A stretch of 64,000 nucleotides of DNA from Polydactylus sextarius. Taxonomy: Eukaryota > Chordata > Actinopteri > Polynemidae. The stretch covers positions 4,767,001-4,831,000 of the forward strand of contig CM028919.1 of assembly GCA_016801845.1 (NCBI GenBank), in the 5' to 3' direction. Below, in pieces: positions 48,401 through 60,565 of this stretch (position 1 is its first letter; each line of letters opens with the position of its first letter). The notes below the pieces were generated by a model, which did not search any database, had not been told where the DNA came from, and saw only the letters and a program-made list of their open reading frames with translations. Both the position numbers and the translations under genes were made by a program.

Positions 48401-48769
48401 ACTTACATCATCAGGGTACACTATGTATTGATTATACGCCACTAACATACTGAAAGGCATCTGGGAGCGGTGTCCACCTTCACATGGCATACAGTATATT
48501 GATACTGAAGTAGTCCTGTAACACTCCTCAGAGAAAAATGGTGTTGAATTTTTTATGGATCTACTTGGAAAGTCTCAGTTAATATAACTTGAACAAGTTG
48601 ACTGCAGTGCTATGTACTTTGAACACTTTCTTGTGTTTGCGAGCTCATGCAAAGCTCTAAAGAAAGCTTATTTTTCATTAAAAATACATACATTCTTTTG
48701 ATTGTTTGTGGAAAAAAAAGTGATTAAAAAAATGCAGCAGCAAAAAAAGGAAACACACTAGACCTGTAT
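45455..48769. other. No gene recognised in 3.3 kb
   Basis: AT-rich non-coding DNA with a 13-base T run at 48273-48285. Frames reach 95 codons (minus, 47563-47850) with hydrophobic, low-complexity content and no recognisable motif. Confidence 0.45.
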
Positions 48770-49185
48770 TGGCATTTTTGCAGTGGCCTCAGATCCACCA
48801 GACCAAATATTTGTGTTTTTGTTTAAAGCCCACCATGGCCTTTCCTCCCTCTTATATCGTAGACTTTCTATCCTTTTATGACACTGCTAGGCCTCTTAGA
48901 TCCACAGATCAAAGTTTGTTAAATGTCCCACAATCTCATTGCAGCCTTCACGGTGTCAGAGCTTTCCAGTGGCTGTGCCAAGACTCTGGAATAATCTCTC
49001 AGTTAAAGTAAAAACAGCCATATCCGTGGACTACCTTAAAATAAGCCTTAAGACTTGCTTCTACTATCTTGACTACTACTGACTCTGATGATGATTCCTG
49101 TGAATGTGTGTATAGTTTTGGTGATGAAAATCACTTACATAACCACATCTCTTGCAAAGCACTTTGGCTTACATTTGGTTTATCT
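48750..49185 (+). mobile_element. L2-type LINE, ORF2 C-terminus and 3' end
   Basis: Pieces in three frames align with the C-terminal tail of L2-clade ORF2 proteins. CTGTATTGG (Leu-His-Trp) comes first, then VFLFKAHHG near 48815. Next are SYIVDFLSFYDTARPLRSTDQ-like residues at 48848-48912, here split by the quoting limit as SYIVDFLSFY and TARPLRSTDQ. After a frameshift, PRLWNNLSVKVKTAISVDYL begins at 48978 and ISLKTCFY ends at 49064. These match the family's 'SYLSDLLTPY..RPLRSSDQ' and 'PRLWNSLP..SVxxFKxxLKTxLF'. The tail AAAGCACTTTGGCTT (about 49157) is typical of L2 3' ends. Reverse transcriptase and endonuclease domains are absent, as in a 5'-truncated insertion. Confidence 0.7.
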
Positions 49186-49619
49186 TATGAGGCATCACAT
49201 ATCAAAGCACATGAATCTGATCTAGCTTCGCAGGCATGATCTTTGCACATTTATCTGCCTTATGAGAATTGCATCATCATCATCAGAGGACTGACGTCAT
49301 ATAGATTAATTCTCTGTGATCCACGGCTAGATTTTATATCACAGACTATATGTAAATTCTACTATGTATCAGTTTACTGCCTATATATGAAGAAATGTTA
49401 TTTTCCTACACTTGCTAATGCATTAATGTGTATCTATATTAAATTTCTATTACAGATAAGATGACCGTTTATCATAAAGCTGTTATTGTGAAACACTTGA
49501 TACATCATGAAAGATGACCATCTGTTCTGTGTCTTTATTTGTAAAATATAATAAATTAAATTGAATGAGATTAGAGTAAACAAACAACAGCAACACTGAT
49601 CTGCAGATCAGATGGATAA
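49186..49619. other. No feature recognised
   Basis: Non-coding AT-rich sequence. Confidence 0.4.
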
Positions 49620-49925
49620 AAAACCGGTTGATTTTCTTTTAACTTCCGCGCAGTTTACTGCTTTTTGTTAAAATGAGATTTGTACACCTGAGGCAGTTTT
49701 GATGACAGCTACACGGGAAACGAGTGGCATTACTACAAACAGCAAACACCCACCCATGGAGAAGCCTGTTGAAGGGCCTTGACCTGTTCAATTTATTTTC
49801 TGGTGTGGCAGTGCAGACAGTGTGTGGGTGTTTTGTTTTTATTGTAAATGATATGTAAAATCATGCAGATAAACACGTTTGCAGCAGCATGTTGGATCAT
49901 TTACAATAATAACATTTGGTCACGC
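49620..49925. promoter_or_regulatory. Candidate regulatory block with inverted repeat
   Basis: A perfect Grainyhead-type palindrome AACCGGTT (49622-49629) is followed by CCGCGCAG. A 14-bp perfect inverted repeat, TTATTGTAAATGAT (49839-49852) and ATCATTTACAATAA (49896-49909), has a 43-base spacer. No gene is attached. The elements may be coincidental; conservation would decide. Confidence 0.25.
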
Positions 49926-50660
49926 AGATACACATCTCAAACAGACTACGTTGGTGTTTGTGTTTTCATGTGTGTTTGCCATTTAATGCATTTGTTTACT
50001 GTGCAGACCTGGGAATTTAATCATTTGAAGCTCTGTATATTAACATATGGCTGATAGCTGGTGTTTAAAACCCTGGTTATTATATCAATCATATGGCTCT
50101 TAAAGTTAAATGAATAAGAGAGTAACCATATTTTCTATTGCCACTACAAAAAGCTGTAATAAGTCATTTTTGTTTAGATAATGATAGTGGATTTTTCTTC
50201 CTCTGGCACAAAATCATTCACTTTTCTTACCTGTGTGCTAGAACACTTCCTGCTGAAGAGGTTTATTGTTCTTATATCGTGACTGGTGCCACATGCAGTT
50301 TAAAACAACTTGCTAAACAGAGCTGTGTCACTGCTGTCACTTACTTCAGATTACTGAGGTGTATAGAAAGTGTGAGGTCGTATATATAAACCCTCAAATA
50401 TCAATATATTTTTGGAAGCAAAACTTTTGAAGTTAAGTTTTCCTTCAGTTTTACATTTTAGCGTTTCATCGACTTTTTTCAAAATAACAAAAGTGATTTT
50501 TTGCTCCACAGTATGAGGCAAAAAACCTTAAACATAATTTCCAAACGACACCCATCACAAAGGATGAAGCACAGGATATTGTTTTCACTGTCAACAAAAA
50601 CCAAAACCAACAGTGGATTGTCTGTTGCTGCAGGTTTTACATGTGTCGAATACAACAAAT
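49926..50660. other. No gene recognised
   Basis: Non-coding; frames up to 83 codons without recognisable content. Confidence 0.4.
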
Positions 50661-50925
50661 GGGCAACACGGTATAATGGTGGTCAGAACTGTTACCTCAC
50701 AGCAAAAAGATACTGGATTTGACTCTTTCTGTATGTTCTCCCTGCGTCAGCGGGGATTTTTTTCCACAGTCTAAAAACATGCATGTGTTAATAGGTTATG
50801 TGATGACCTTAAATAGCACGTATAGGTATGAGTGTGAGTGTGAATGATTCTCTGTCTCTATGTCGGCCCTGCAACAAGCTGGCAACTCAAAGAGTGTACC
50901 CCACCTCTCTCCCATGGATGAAAAT
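50661..50925 (+). mobile_element. tRNA-headed SINE-like repeat (copy 1)
   Basis: GGTATAATGGTGGTCAGAACTG then TTACCTCACAGCAAAAAGA and GGATTTGACTC (a decayed B box) form a tRNA-like head. The body has CTGTATGTTCTCCCTGCGTC, CACAGTCTAAAAACATGCAT, GAGTGTGAGTGTGAATG, TCTATGTCGGCCCTGCAACA and GTGTACCCCACCTCTCTCCC. This order matches a very common teleost repeat whose intact copies read 'GGTTAGCGCTGTTGCCTCACAGC..GTTCGAACCC' in the head. A second copy is at 57885-58080. Confidence 0.7.
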
Positions 50926-51599
50926 ACAAATGATACAACGCGTGGGTGTAGAATGTAGCAATGTGTTGTTTCATTTTGCCCAACACTACTGAGGACTTAA
51001 ATGTATAATTGATATGATCATTTTATTTAGTTTTCATGTGGACACTAGTTTTTGATAAATTGTTGTAAGTTGGATTAGCACGGTAGGTGTCATTCAGTTT
51101 TGTTGTTGTTGTTGTTTTTGGAGTAAATCTGTGAATATCTGTGGCATGAGATTAGTTAAAAATATGAAACCAAAACCAAAATCAATCCATATAGAAAGAA
51201 TTTGAAACAGACATTTATCAGATGTATCAGGCCACACTGACACCAAGACATTTTCAGTAAAGCATTTCTTTACTGAATGCTCCTGCCATACTGCATGGTA
51301 CGCAAGGTGTGGAGGTAGAATCACAGAATCAATAAATAAGTGCTGAGCCTAAATGAAATATGATTTTGCGCAGCAAATTTCATCTATCTAACGAAGACAG
51401 AGGGCAGGCACAATCTTCTCAGCTCCTCAGGAGAAGCTGACGTACAGACAGGCAGACAGACAGCTGGGTCTTCAGATACCCCAAGAGGTCAAAGTCACTC
51501 CATCAATTAATCATTGTTTTTATAGATATTTCTCTGACACTGAAACACTGAAAGACAGCAAATATCAGTAAGTCTTTTGACATTTGCCGGATGATTCTT
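50926..51599. other. No gene recognised
   Basis: Non-coding; contains a short GTTGTTGTT-type run near 51100 and a CAGACAGGCAGACAGACAG patch near 51447. Confidence 0.4.
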
Positions 51600-51818
51600 T
51601 AGGATGTGCTATGAGTCTGTGGTGGCCAGTGAGATGTCGTTGTTGAGGCAACAGCTTGAGTGTGGCAGGTGGCAAGACCAATAATGTGGTGAAGATGGAT
51701 CCTCTGTCTGTCACATGTTATCCTGGACAATGTCTTCCACCCACTCCATGATAGAGGAAGCACCACAGAAAGTCATTCCTGCCTGTGGCCATCAGACTCC
51801 CTCAGTTGGATAAAATTG
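51600..51818 (+). mobile_element. LINE ORF2 C-terminal fragment (jockey/Rex/L1-Tx1-type)
   Basis: TATGAGTCTGTGGTGGCCAG (51610-51629) matches the 'YQSVVAS' region of a fish LINE ORF2. After a decayed middle part, ATCCTGGACAATGTCTTCC, ACCCACTCCATGAT (51720-51752) reads 'LDNVFHPLHD'. A deletion follows, and then CACAGAAAGTCATTCCTGCC TGTGGCCATCAGACT (51764-51799) reads HRKSFLPVAIRL. These are consecutive blocks of the protein's C-terminus. Stops and frameshifts abound. The copy ends within a few bases of a (TA)n tract. Confidence 0.65.
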
Positions 51819-51819
51819 G

Positions 51820-51830
51820 TTATATATATG

Positions 51831-51884
<54 letters not shown>
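51820..51884. repeat. (TA)n microsatellite
   Basis: About 65 bp of TA repeats with two TG-containing interruptions, directly after the LINE fragment, as expected if it grew from the element's 3' tail. Confidence 0.95.
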
Positions 51885-51887
<3 letters not shown>

Positions 51888-52605
51888 TTATACACATTTT
51901 TATAGGTGAGGTTTCCCAGTTAGATTTACCACAATTACAATGGATTCGCAACACAGAGCAACAGAACAGCTAAAAAACAAAAAAAAAAACACTATAATGT
52001 CCATACAAACATTTTAAATTTTTATACCTTTTTTAAATTTTTATATTTTTTACATTTTAATATTCTTATGATGTACTGCTTTGAGACAAGCCCGCTATCA
52101 GAATCCAGGGTAACCATTCCCCTTACAAACTGGCTACAGCTGTAATCATCATAGACAGGGTGAGCTACAAACTTCCGAAAGCTGTTTTTGAAGCCCACTG
52201 GGGAATGTTTGGTTTTAGTTGAAGTACTCGTCTCAGGTTTATGGACTGTGCTTGTCGTAAATCTGGAAACATTTCTCTGTCTCGCTTCAATCACTCCTCC
52301 TTATGTGAAGGAACAACGCAAGCTATCTCCACCTCTAATGTCTAACAAGACTTTTTATAGTAATCATATGTTTGTTTGGACCTCACATGTCAACTAGAAA
52401 CCACAAACAAACACACACACACATACACAGATAGACCCTTGGATATTCCTTTTCCACTCTGTGGATGACAATTAACTATTAACAATACAATGCTCTCCCA
52501 AAGCCCCAATTATTCCTAAAACCATATTTCTCCCTGACAATGGCAATAAATTTGAACTTCAAACACACAGTCACACACAAACACATGGACACTTAGAGGG
52601 GCAGA

Positions 52606-52610
<5 letters not shown>
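51885..52610. other. No gene recognised
   Basis: A 90-codon minus-strand frame (52022-52294) has a balanced amino-acid composition but no family I recognise and no flanking splice signals I trust. Confidence 0.35.
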
Positions 52611-52638
<28 letters not shown>

Positions 52639-52667
52639 ATGTGTGTGTGCGTGGGTGTGTCTGTGTA
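52611..52667. repeat. (GT)n microsatellite
   Basis: A pure GT run (52611-52637) followed by GT-rich imperfect sequence. Confidence 0.95.
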
Positions 52668-52919
52668 AGCTTGTTGGTAGTGCAAAGCCTGGGCCATCAG
52701 TCTTCAAGGGGATTAAGGCTGCTGTCCCAGTTATAACCTGCTACCACACACACATACATGGACAGAGGACATACATATAAAGATGCAGGACACAAACACC
52801 CACGTACTCCCCACCACACAAAGTGCAGTGATGGCCAGTTTCACTGCAATTTCTCATTCGCATTCACACAAGCAAATTACAAGCAAAGTGACACTCATGC
52901 ACACTACACACAACACCAT

Positions 52920-52949
52920 GACATTAACAATTCTCTCTCCCTCTTCTAT

Positions 52950-52982
<33 letters not shown>

Positions 52983-52983
52983 A
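52920..52983. repeat. Compound (CT)n(CA)n microsatellite
   Basis: TCTCTC-rich sequence passes directly into a pure CA run (52960-52982). Confidence 0.95.
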
Positions 52984-53079
52984 ACATTGCCTTGGTGCTG
53001 GTCAGCGTCGCTTCCTGAGCCTCAAGCTGTGAAATTATCCAGCCTGAAACATACAACATGCACCTGATGATGTTCGTAA

Positions 53080-53118
53080 GTATGTGTGTGTACAAGCGTG
53101 TGTGTTTGTGTGTGTTCT
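53080..53118. repeat. Short TG-rich tract
   Basis: Interrupted TG repeats about 100 bp after the CA array. Confidence 0.8.
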
Positions 53119-53129
53119 GGTAGGTGACA

Positions 53130-56100
53130 TGCACAGTTTGTTTGCAAGATTAATGTTCTGTCTCCTTAGGCCACTATTCCTTTGCTCAGCCTGAGAGGGT
53201 TCACTGCATTTGCTTGTGTATGTGTGTATGGTCACATACAGGTGTATATGGACTGTCAAGGACGTTCTCCTTAAACACATATAAACACACACAAATTTCA
53301 AAACAATATTAAATTTCAGATAACAGATATGAAATGAGCCACTGATTATCATCCGGTTGGACATATTTGCACCAAGCAACTATTACAGTGAAGTCTCTCT
53401 CTGGTGCCATATACCTGATATTTTTCACAAGACAAACACAATTTGCACATATATTTAAATTTAGAATCTCTTTAGTGTATCAGAACATTATGATAAATCA
53501 TTGAATAGAAAGACAGTTAAGAAAGCAAATTGTGGATTTGGTAAAAACGGCCTATTGGCTTTCTTACACCCATGAGACCAGAAATGGTTCGGGTTGTACA
53601 AGTTGATGAAAGGTATCAGTTAGTAAACTTTAGAGATACTGCATGGTGTCCTCTGATGTCTTTGGACACTTGCTCCCCTTTACCTTCAAGAGCAGTTTTG
53701 TATAATAGTATGGTGGCCTGAAGGTCAAAACACAATGACAAACTTATTGCTTCTGGCACCAGTGGATTACTCTTCGTGGTGATGGAAAAAGTGCACTAGA
53801 GGCTGGCTATTGTTTCACAGTATGCGTTTTCATGGGGACAATGCTAACATCTCTTATGAAGAGAAAGAAAATCCTTTCATACAGCCAGATATCACAAAGC
53901 CAAATCATATTAATTTGCCATATCACTAGAATGGCACATGAATCAGATAAACCTGCGAACAAGGTATTGCTTTGGTTCTGTTCACAAACAGTTTGCATTA
54001 TCTCTAGAAGTCATGTTTCTACTTTATTGTCATCCACACAGTTCTGTATCCAAACTTCTGTTAAGATCTATACAGCTCTCTATCTGCCTGATGTCACCTG
54101 TTGAAGGTCTTCCCAGTTTCTGCAATTTTAATTCCTTAAGGTGTGATTGTCTACATCCCAGGTGACATTGTAATGGCATGATATGTTGACAGTATGTCAA
54201 GAATTGGATCATGTGTGTCCTATCTGTCCAATCACAAAGAAAATGGGTTGTCTCACCATTCTGTAATCTGAAATGTGATTTTGTTTTTAGAAATTCACAA
54301 AACAGTGTAACTTGTTGTGTTTTGACCTTTGATTCCACTATCGCTTCCTTCAGCTAGTTATAGCTAGTTACCCCAAACAGACTTGATTGGACAGTTTAAG
54401 TGCCCCCAGAGTCTGGAATGAGTCATCAAAAATATTTCTACATGAGGAAAAAGACATTTTGATATGAAAATATTCCAAAACACTTTTGATCATATTTAGT
54501 ATATGGGAAGAATTATATGAATAAAAAATAAGCCCATTATTCAGTCTAAAGTTATATAAAGTCTTGAATTCCAAAGCAAAGCCACAAATCTAGATCTTAT
54601 TTACCCATCTGTTAAGAACACAGAACACTGCCACTTTAATAACGACCTGTTTCCAGGATTCTCTATAACATCGATCGTTCTTGTTTTAAGTGTTGCCTCT
54701 GCATTCACAGGCTTTCCTCCTGCGAGCTTTGCAACAATAAAACCTGAGAATCACCAGGGCGGTTAAACCTTTCAATGTGAGGTTGACCACTCACTCACTC
54801 TCTGCATGCTTCCTTGCCCTGGAGGTTGTTTGAAATAGTCTTGGTGGAAAGAAAATGCCTTTTACTGGCTATGTTTCCACCCTGCTGCAAAACATAGACA
54901 ACGCAATTTTGTGTGTCACACAGATAGAAATACAATTGGGTATTTTAGATTCAATGACATCCAAAAGACATGGATAATTTTAATTGGCTGTTCCCAAAAA
55001 CCTATAAAAATTTTACTGTACACTGACATTGATTAAAAAGATCATTACAAATATGCACCTATTTATATATATTATCATGACAGTAGGGATTTGTATAGAT
55101 GAAAGAAAGCACTACGTCTAAGTAGACCAAGGAAGTGGTATCGTCATCCATCTATCTGTAGGAAGTCCCCACATGTCAGTATCTATTCTTGTCAGCTGTA
55201 AAATACTTTTAGCTCGTAGCATTATTGAAAAGAATTGACAGGACTGAAAACATGAAACCGTTATGGATCCATTCTGTAGGGTTTTCCCTGTTCCACTCAG
55301 AAACAAGCCCTAAATCATTCTTGTCCCAATAGGAGATCCCACCTCATGCGGCTACTTAGCATCTTTTTCCATAAAACATAGCTATTTGGCTGCAATTTAT
55401 GCTGACTCATTGCTGCCATGGGCCTCCTGTGGGTCTGAAATATTCATCGTCTTTCTGATACAGTTTCAGATCCGCTCGATGCCTATAGCAATACTGAGAC
55501 TGTCCAGGGCCATGAAACATGCATGGAGTAGTGCTGCCTGTGTGTTATTGCAGTGTACGTGTATGGTTGCATGTAGTAGATAGAATGATCAAGCAAAGGG
55601 TGAATATTTCTATGGGAGTCAAGAGATCTTTATCCCTCATGGAACTGGCCATGTTTGCAAGCACAATACAGGTTAGCTTACTTCTTAAGGTGAGATTTCT
55701 ACTGAGACGCAAGGCAGTAAAAATGGATATCTGTCATAACAAAATCAACCCGTCATATAAACCATGTTTAATGGGACAACTGACCCAAAAACAAAACAGT
55801 AATACAATTTATGATCTTGGCTGGCTTATAAAATGCTTCCAATAATCAGAGAATGTCATAAATTTTAATATACCAGCCACAACTTTTATGTACTTTCATT
55901 TACTGGACAGAAACAGGCCTTTTGCTGAAAGGAGCCGATGTTTGAAATGTTTTCTGTTCCATGGTTCATGCAAAGGTAACCCTTATATTCTTTGCATATT
56001 ATTTGGGTCTGATGGGTTGAATCTCACAGATACCTAACCCAAACTAGGAGCATGAAAGTTGTTTGCCTTGGAGAACCCAACACAACTATCAAAATTTGGT

Positions 56101-57479
56101 GTGTCTAGCTAAAACTATGTCAACCACAGGACTTAATAATTAAGTCCTGACTCTGCTGCTTTGTGGTAGTTCTGAGTTTTTGTGCATGGGAACCACCTCA
56201 AAAAAGCCACATTATGTGAGAACAGGTATAATAATAATAATAATTCTTACAGATACAGTAGGAAGGGTGTGGAGAGCTGTACCATGCCATGGTCATTCTA
56301 CAGACCCTTGATGGGAGGCTGACCATCAGGTGACCCTGTTTTTGACCAATTTTTTTTCCAATTTTATTGCTAAGATTAGTGGATGTAAATATAGGGATCT
56401 TAAATAAATCAGTCATTTGTAGTGGTTGCTTTCTGCTCTATTTTAATTAAGAATAGAATTGAGGAAACATGATTAATTAAGCCCAAAAGACAGTAACTAT
56501 TGGTAGACTCTCTAAACATCAGTTTCTCATCACTTACATGCCTCATGTCTACAGCATTCAGATGTACATGATGTCTAGAACTGTGCTTGAATGTCACCGT
56601 TTTATCAACTAAAGCAAATGTCATCTTATCCTACAGTAAACTGTTCACTCTTCCCTCTAATAAAGATTCCTGTGTCAAAACATAAACAATCTTAAGTGTG
56701 GAGACAGGAGAGAAGCTTTACACTGGAGTTGGAATACAAATGATTGCTGGCTATTTTCAGTGTCGTGTATCCTTGCGCATGGTGAAGCAGTCAGATGCAT
56801 GCCCATACACACTGTAACACAAAGACACATGCACGGACAGCACAAACTGCCCTACCCTAACAATGAGAAATGGCTACAAAATCTGTGTGTGTATCTGTGT
56901 GGGCATGAGAGAGGGTGGCTGAGGAAGAACAAGAAAATCAAGCTGAGAGAGAAAAGTACAGGAAGACCACACAAGATGCAAAACATGTCGCTGGTAATTT
57001 GAACAGCAAAGAACTGGATATATTGACTTTGTAATAGAAATGTCATCTGTTGCTGTTTGTCGTTTTGATTAAATGTTGCATTCGCATGGAATAGACAACA
57101 ATATGTGTAAACACCAAGTCACACATGCTGTGTTTTCAATTTTGATACCGAATATCAAACAACGCAGTTAGATGCTGTGTACATGTCATTTGTTATTGCT
57201 GACTATTTGGAGCGGTTACTTGAAACTGGAGTCTGCAGGTGCTCCCTTGATTCCTCTCTCACTATTGTATAGGGAAGTGGATACTAAATGCAAACGCTCT
57301 ATAATTAGGCTACAAAGATGATCATAAGTATATAAGTATAAGTATAAACATAAGTATAAAACTTTGCCTTGGGGAGAAAAGGTTCAGTCAGAGGAGCTTT
57401 GTTATTCCACAGAGCCCATTTCTTAAAGTGCAAACACCAGATAAGAAGCTTAAATTAACTTCTTCAATTGTATTTTACA
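53130..57479. other. No gene recognised in 4.3 kb
   Basis: AT-rich non-coding DNA. Frames reach 114 codons (minus, 53035-53379, over the TG/CA repeats) and 108 codons (plus, 55519-55845), with no recognisable domain. A (TAA)n patch lies at 56228-56242. Confidence 0.45.
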
Positions 57480-57845
57480 ACAATCAGCCATGACATTATG
57501 GCCACTGACAGGTGAAGTCAATAACATTGATTTTCTAGTTACAACGGCATCTGTCAATGGGTCGGATGTATTAGACTGCAAGATGATATTTTGCTCTTAC
57601 AGGTAATCTGTTAAAAGCCAAAATTATGATGGTTAGATGACTTTGACAGAGTGTCTCAAAAATTCTAGTGGGATCGCATGTCGGATGTTCACAGGTCAGA
57701 TTAACTTTTAGTACGTACTGACCACAGTCTTGGGAAGGAAAACTGATGACATGAGCAGCCAACTCTCACTGATTCATGTGGAAATCAAAGGTTGGTTTGT
57801 GTAGTCTAATCCAACAGAAGGACAACTGTAGCTCAAAATGCAGTG
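57480..57845 (+). mobile_element. 5'-end Tc1-like transposon fragment
   Basis: CAATCAGCCATGACATTATG (57481-57500) is the terminal inverted repeat region. GTGAAGTCAATAACATTGAT, TTTCTAGTTACAACGGCA and a GGGTCGGATGTATTAGACTG stretch follow. The transposase N-terminal part then appears, with GATGGTTAGATGACTTTGAC (57628-57647) and TAGTCTAATCCAACAGAAGG (57804-57823). It is the same family as 22090-22532 but retains more of the 5' part. It breaks off before the DDE domain, and SINE sequence follows after about 40 bp. Non-functional. Confidence 0.65.
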
Positions 57846-57884
57846 TCAGAACACACAGTTATTTGGAGTTTGTTGTGTCAGTGT

Positions 57885-58080
57885 GGGGCAGAACAGGGGT
57901 TAGCGCTGCTGCCTCACAACAACAAAGTCCTGGGTTTGACTCCTGGGTCAGGCACAGGGTCCCGCTCCGGTTTCCTCCCAACATGCATGTATTGGGGATA
58001 AGTGAATTTAGCTAAACTGCCTGTTGGTGTGAGTGTGAATGATTGTTTGTCTGTATGTGACCCTGTGATGAGCTCAAGAA
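57885..58080 (+). mobile_element. tRNA-headed SINE-like repeat (copy 2)
   Basis: GGGGTTAGCGCTGCTGCCTC and GGGTTTGACTCC (B-box-like, 57932-57943) form the head. CCCGCTCCGGTTTCCTCCCA, ACATGCATGTATTGGG, GTGTGAGTGTGAATGATTGT and GACCCTGTGATGAGCTC form the body. It keeps the A and B boxes better than copy 1 and stops about where copy 1 continues with GTGTACCCC, so it is 3'-truncated. Confidence 0.7.
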
Positions 58081-60492
58081 CTCATGCAGTTTGCAGTTAT
58101 GTTAGTTATGCACATCATTTGTACATGTGCCATTACAGCAACAATAGCAGCCCATAAAGCAAGCAGTGGAGCAAGTGTGTAACATGGACAAGGTTCAAGT
58201 CCCTCTGTTGTTACTTGTAATTTACTGTCTGGCTGTCTGTTTCCCCATTCACAAGTTGCTCCACAAAAGATGTGCTCTCAGCTACCAGGCTAGCTCGCAT
58301 GATAAGTTGCAGATCGATTTAGAGATTCCAGCATTTTCTTGGGTAGCTAAGATGTTTCTGTCACCTTTCATTAGTCACCATGTCACCAAGCATGCTAGCT
58401 CACTATTGAATCAAGCCTTTAACCTCTGAAATGGAGAAATGGAATCTTCCACTTCTTCAGCCACTACATGCTTCAGAAACTGAATGGGGTGGTTCTGACT
58501 TCTTTGTGAGCCTTTTTTGAATTGAGGAAAATGTCAAAAAAATATAAATCCTACTTTAGTTCTATATATTCCTCCCTAGTCCTGACAAAAAGACTTTGGT
58601 TATCTCTAGGGGAAAAATGTGTGTATTCAGTGTCATTTGTATTCATCAGTGACCTCCATTCACCTTACTTATTATACTTATTTGACAGGAGGTGTAAGGT
58701 CTTTTTACAAAAGGTTTTTGCACGTTCTTTTTCCACTGGAGTTCAGTAATTATTTTAGATCAGTCAGCCATGACTTCTAGGTCAGCCATGACTTCAGGAT
58801 ATGTTATGGTCTGTACAAACAGAAATGGGATGAGCATTTTCTTATTTATATATACTGTATATTCTCCCAGAAAGGTGATAGTTAGAGATCCCTGGTTCTG
58901 AATAGTGAAAAGGGAGAAATTGATGCAGTGGCAATATGAGAACATTTATTCTTTAATATTTCTCCCAATACAATGCCAATACTCACTATTTAAAGTAATA
59001 TATAACACAATATTTATGTCACACAAAGACTTACCTGACATTGATATGTTTATCATACATTTTACATTTTACAATCAAAAAGTGTAACATGTCACTAACA
59101 ACCTCATATCTATATATTTCTGCCTTCACAATAAAATTACACTTTGTGGCTGGCTGCCTTTAAAAGTCACATTTTGCCAACAGTTCTTATTATCCTGTTA
59201 ATGTACTTCTTAGACAGGTAACACTAATTAAAATGTACACTTCTGTAACAGCTCAGAACTTTTTCACTACAGAAAGAATAGAGGTTCAACTTGGTAGGGA
59301 GCCTTAGGCTGAAACTTTGTTGACGGGTCCCAACTGACCAACAATGTAGTACTGTACTTTGACAGCTTCATTACTTCCCAAGACATCCAGAGACTAACCA
59401 CTGTGTTAATAGCTCCTTTTATAATTCAGCTTGTGTGTAATTTGCCTTGGGTGCCCTTGGGATATGTCTTCTGTCCATGTCTTCTGCAAAAGGAAAAGGA
59501 TGTACCTGTTGGCAGCCATTATTTTGTTACAATATGCATCTAAAAACATAGAATGGTATGTGTGAACAGATCACGCATGGCTCAAACTGCAACAGGAATG
59601 TTAATGGCAAGTTGCACATTTTTACGTGTTGAAAAGTGAGAATTTTGTACAAAAACATGTGAGGAGATTCAGCCTTGTTCACTGCGCACAGAGAAAATGA
59701 GATATATATTTTAAAATTAATTGTATATGTATTTTCAGATTTTAAGTAAATAAAAGACAGACATAGCATATTAGTTGCTGTCAGTGCAGTGGATAATTCC
59801 AGCCACATTCACACATACTGGAACATTACTTTATCTGAAGAAACAACTGTGGTCTTGTGAAATGTGACATCAGAGAAACACATTTGCATGAAAAGAGGAT
59901 TAGACAGGATTACATTAGTTGCAGCAATGTTGTAAATATTTATATTGAAGATCATTTTCATCATAATCCAACTTTCTGTTCTCTTTTACTTGTATAAAAT
60001 TAAATATAGTTTGGTGTAAGTCCAGTTTGAAAGACTATTTTTATGTCTCATTCATTCACAATTCTCTTGCTTGTTCGAATTCTTCCCACTTTTGTTGGAA
60101 GTGAGCTGACTATGCCTTTGATTATGACTATGTTTTCAGTAAACTGATATGATTTTGCTAGAGTTTCAATCAGCCCAATATGTCTGCTTCAACTGGGTGG
60201 GGTTCCCATATGCGCTGATGGAGTCTAATCACATAAAGGCTGTTAAAAAGATTAAAAGATCTTTGGTTTTCTGGTTCTTTTTGTACAAATACAGAATCTG
60301 TTCCTTTTAAATGCTGATTTGTTCAGTTGTTCAATCTTTCTAGTATTAAATGGTGTTAATGTTGACCTTTGGATGTTCGTGTGTGTGTGTGACATGACGC
60401 ACTGGATGTGTATGTAACTTTGCTGCTTCTATTACCAGTTATTTGATATCTAATCACCATTTTCCACTGTGACTCTCAAAAAGGATTATTGT
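58081..60492. other. No gene recognised
   Basis: An 87-codon plus-strand frame (58166-58429) begins near a hydrophobic VPLLLLVIYCLAVCF stretch but has no homologue I know. The remainder is AT-rich. A two-copy 18-bp tandem repeat at 58763-58797 is listed separately. Confidence 0.4.
58763..58797. repeat. Two-copy 18-bp tandem repeat
   Basis: GTCAGCCATGACTTC occurs at 58763-58777 and again at 58781-58795. Confidence 0.9.
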
Positions 60493-60524
60493 ACTCTGTC
60501 TCTCTGTCTCTCTCTCTCTCTCTC

Positions 60525-60565
<41 letters not shown>

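Noticed and set aside
52022..52294. 90-codon minus-strand frame with balanced composition
   Set aside because: No known family, no trusted splice signals; chance frames of similar length occur throughout the window.
58166..58429. Small secreted protein candidate with a hydrophobic leader
   Set aside because: No homologue recognised, no promoter or poly-A context, and frames of this size are common here by chance.
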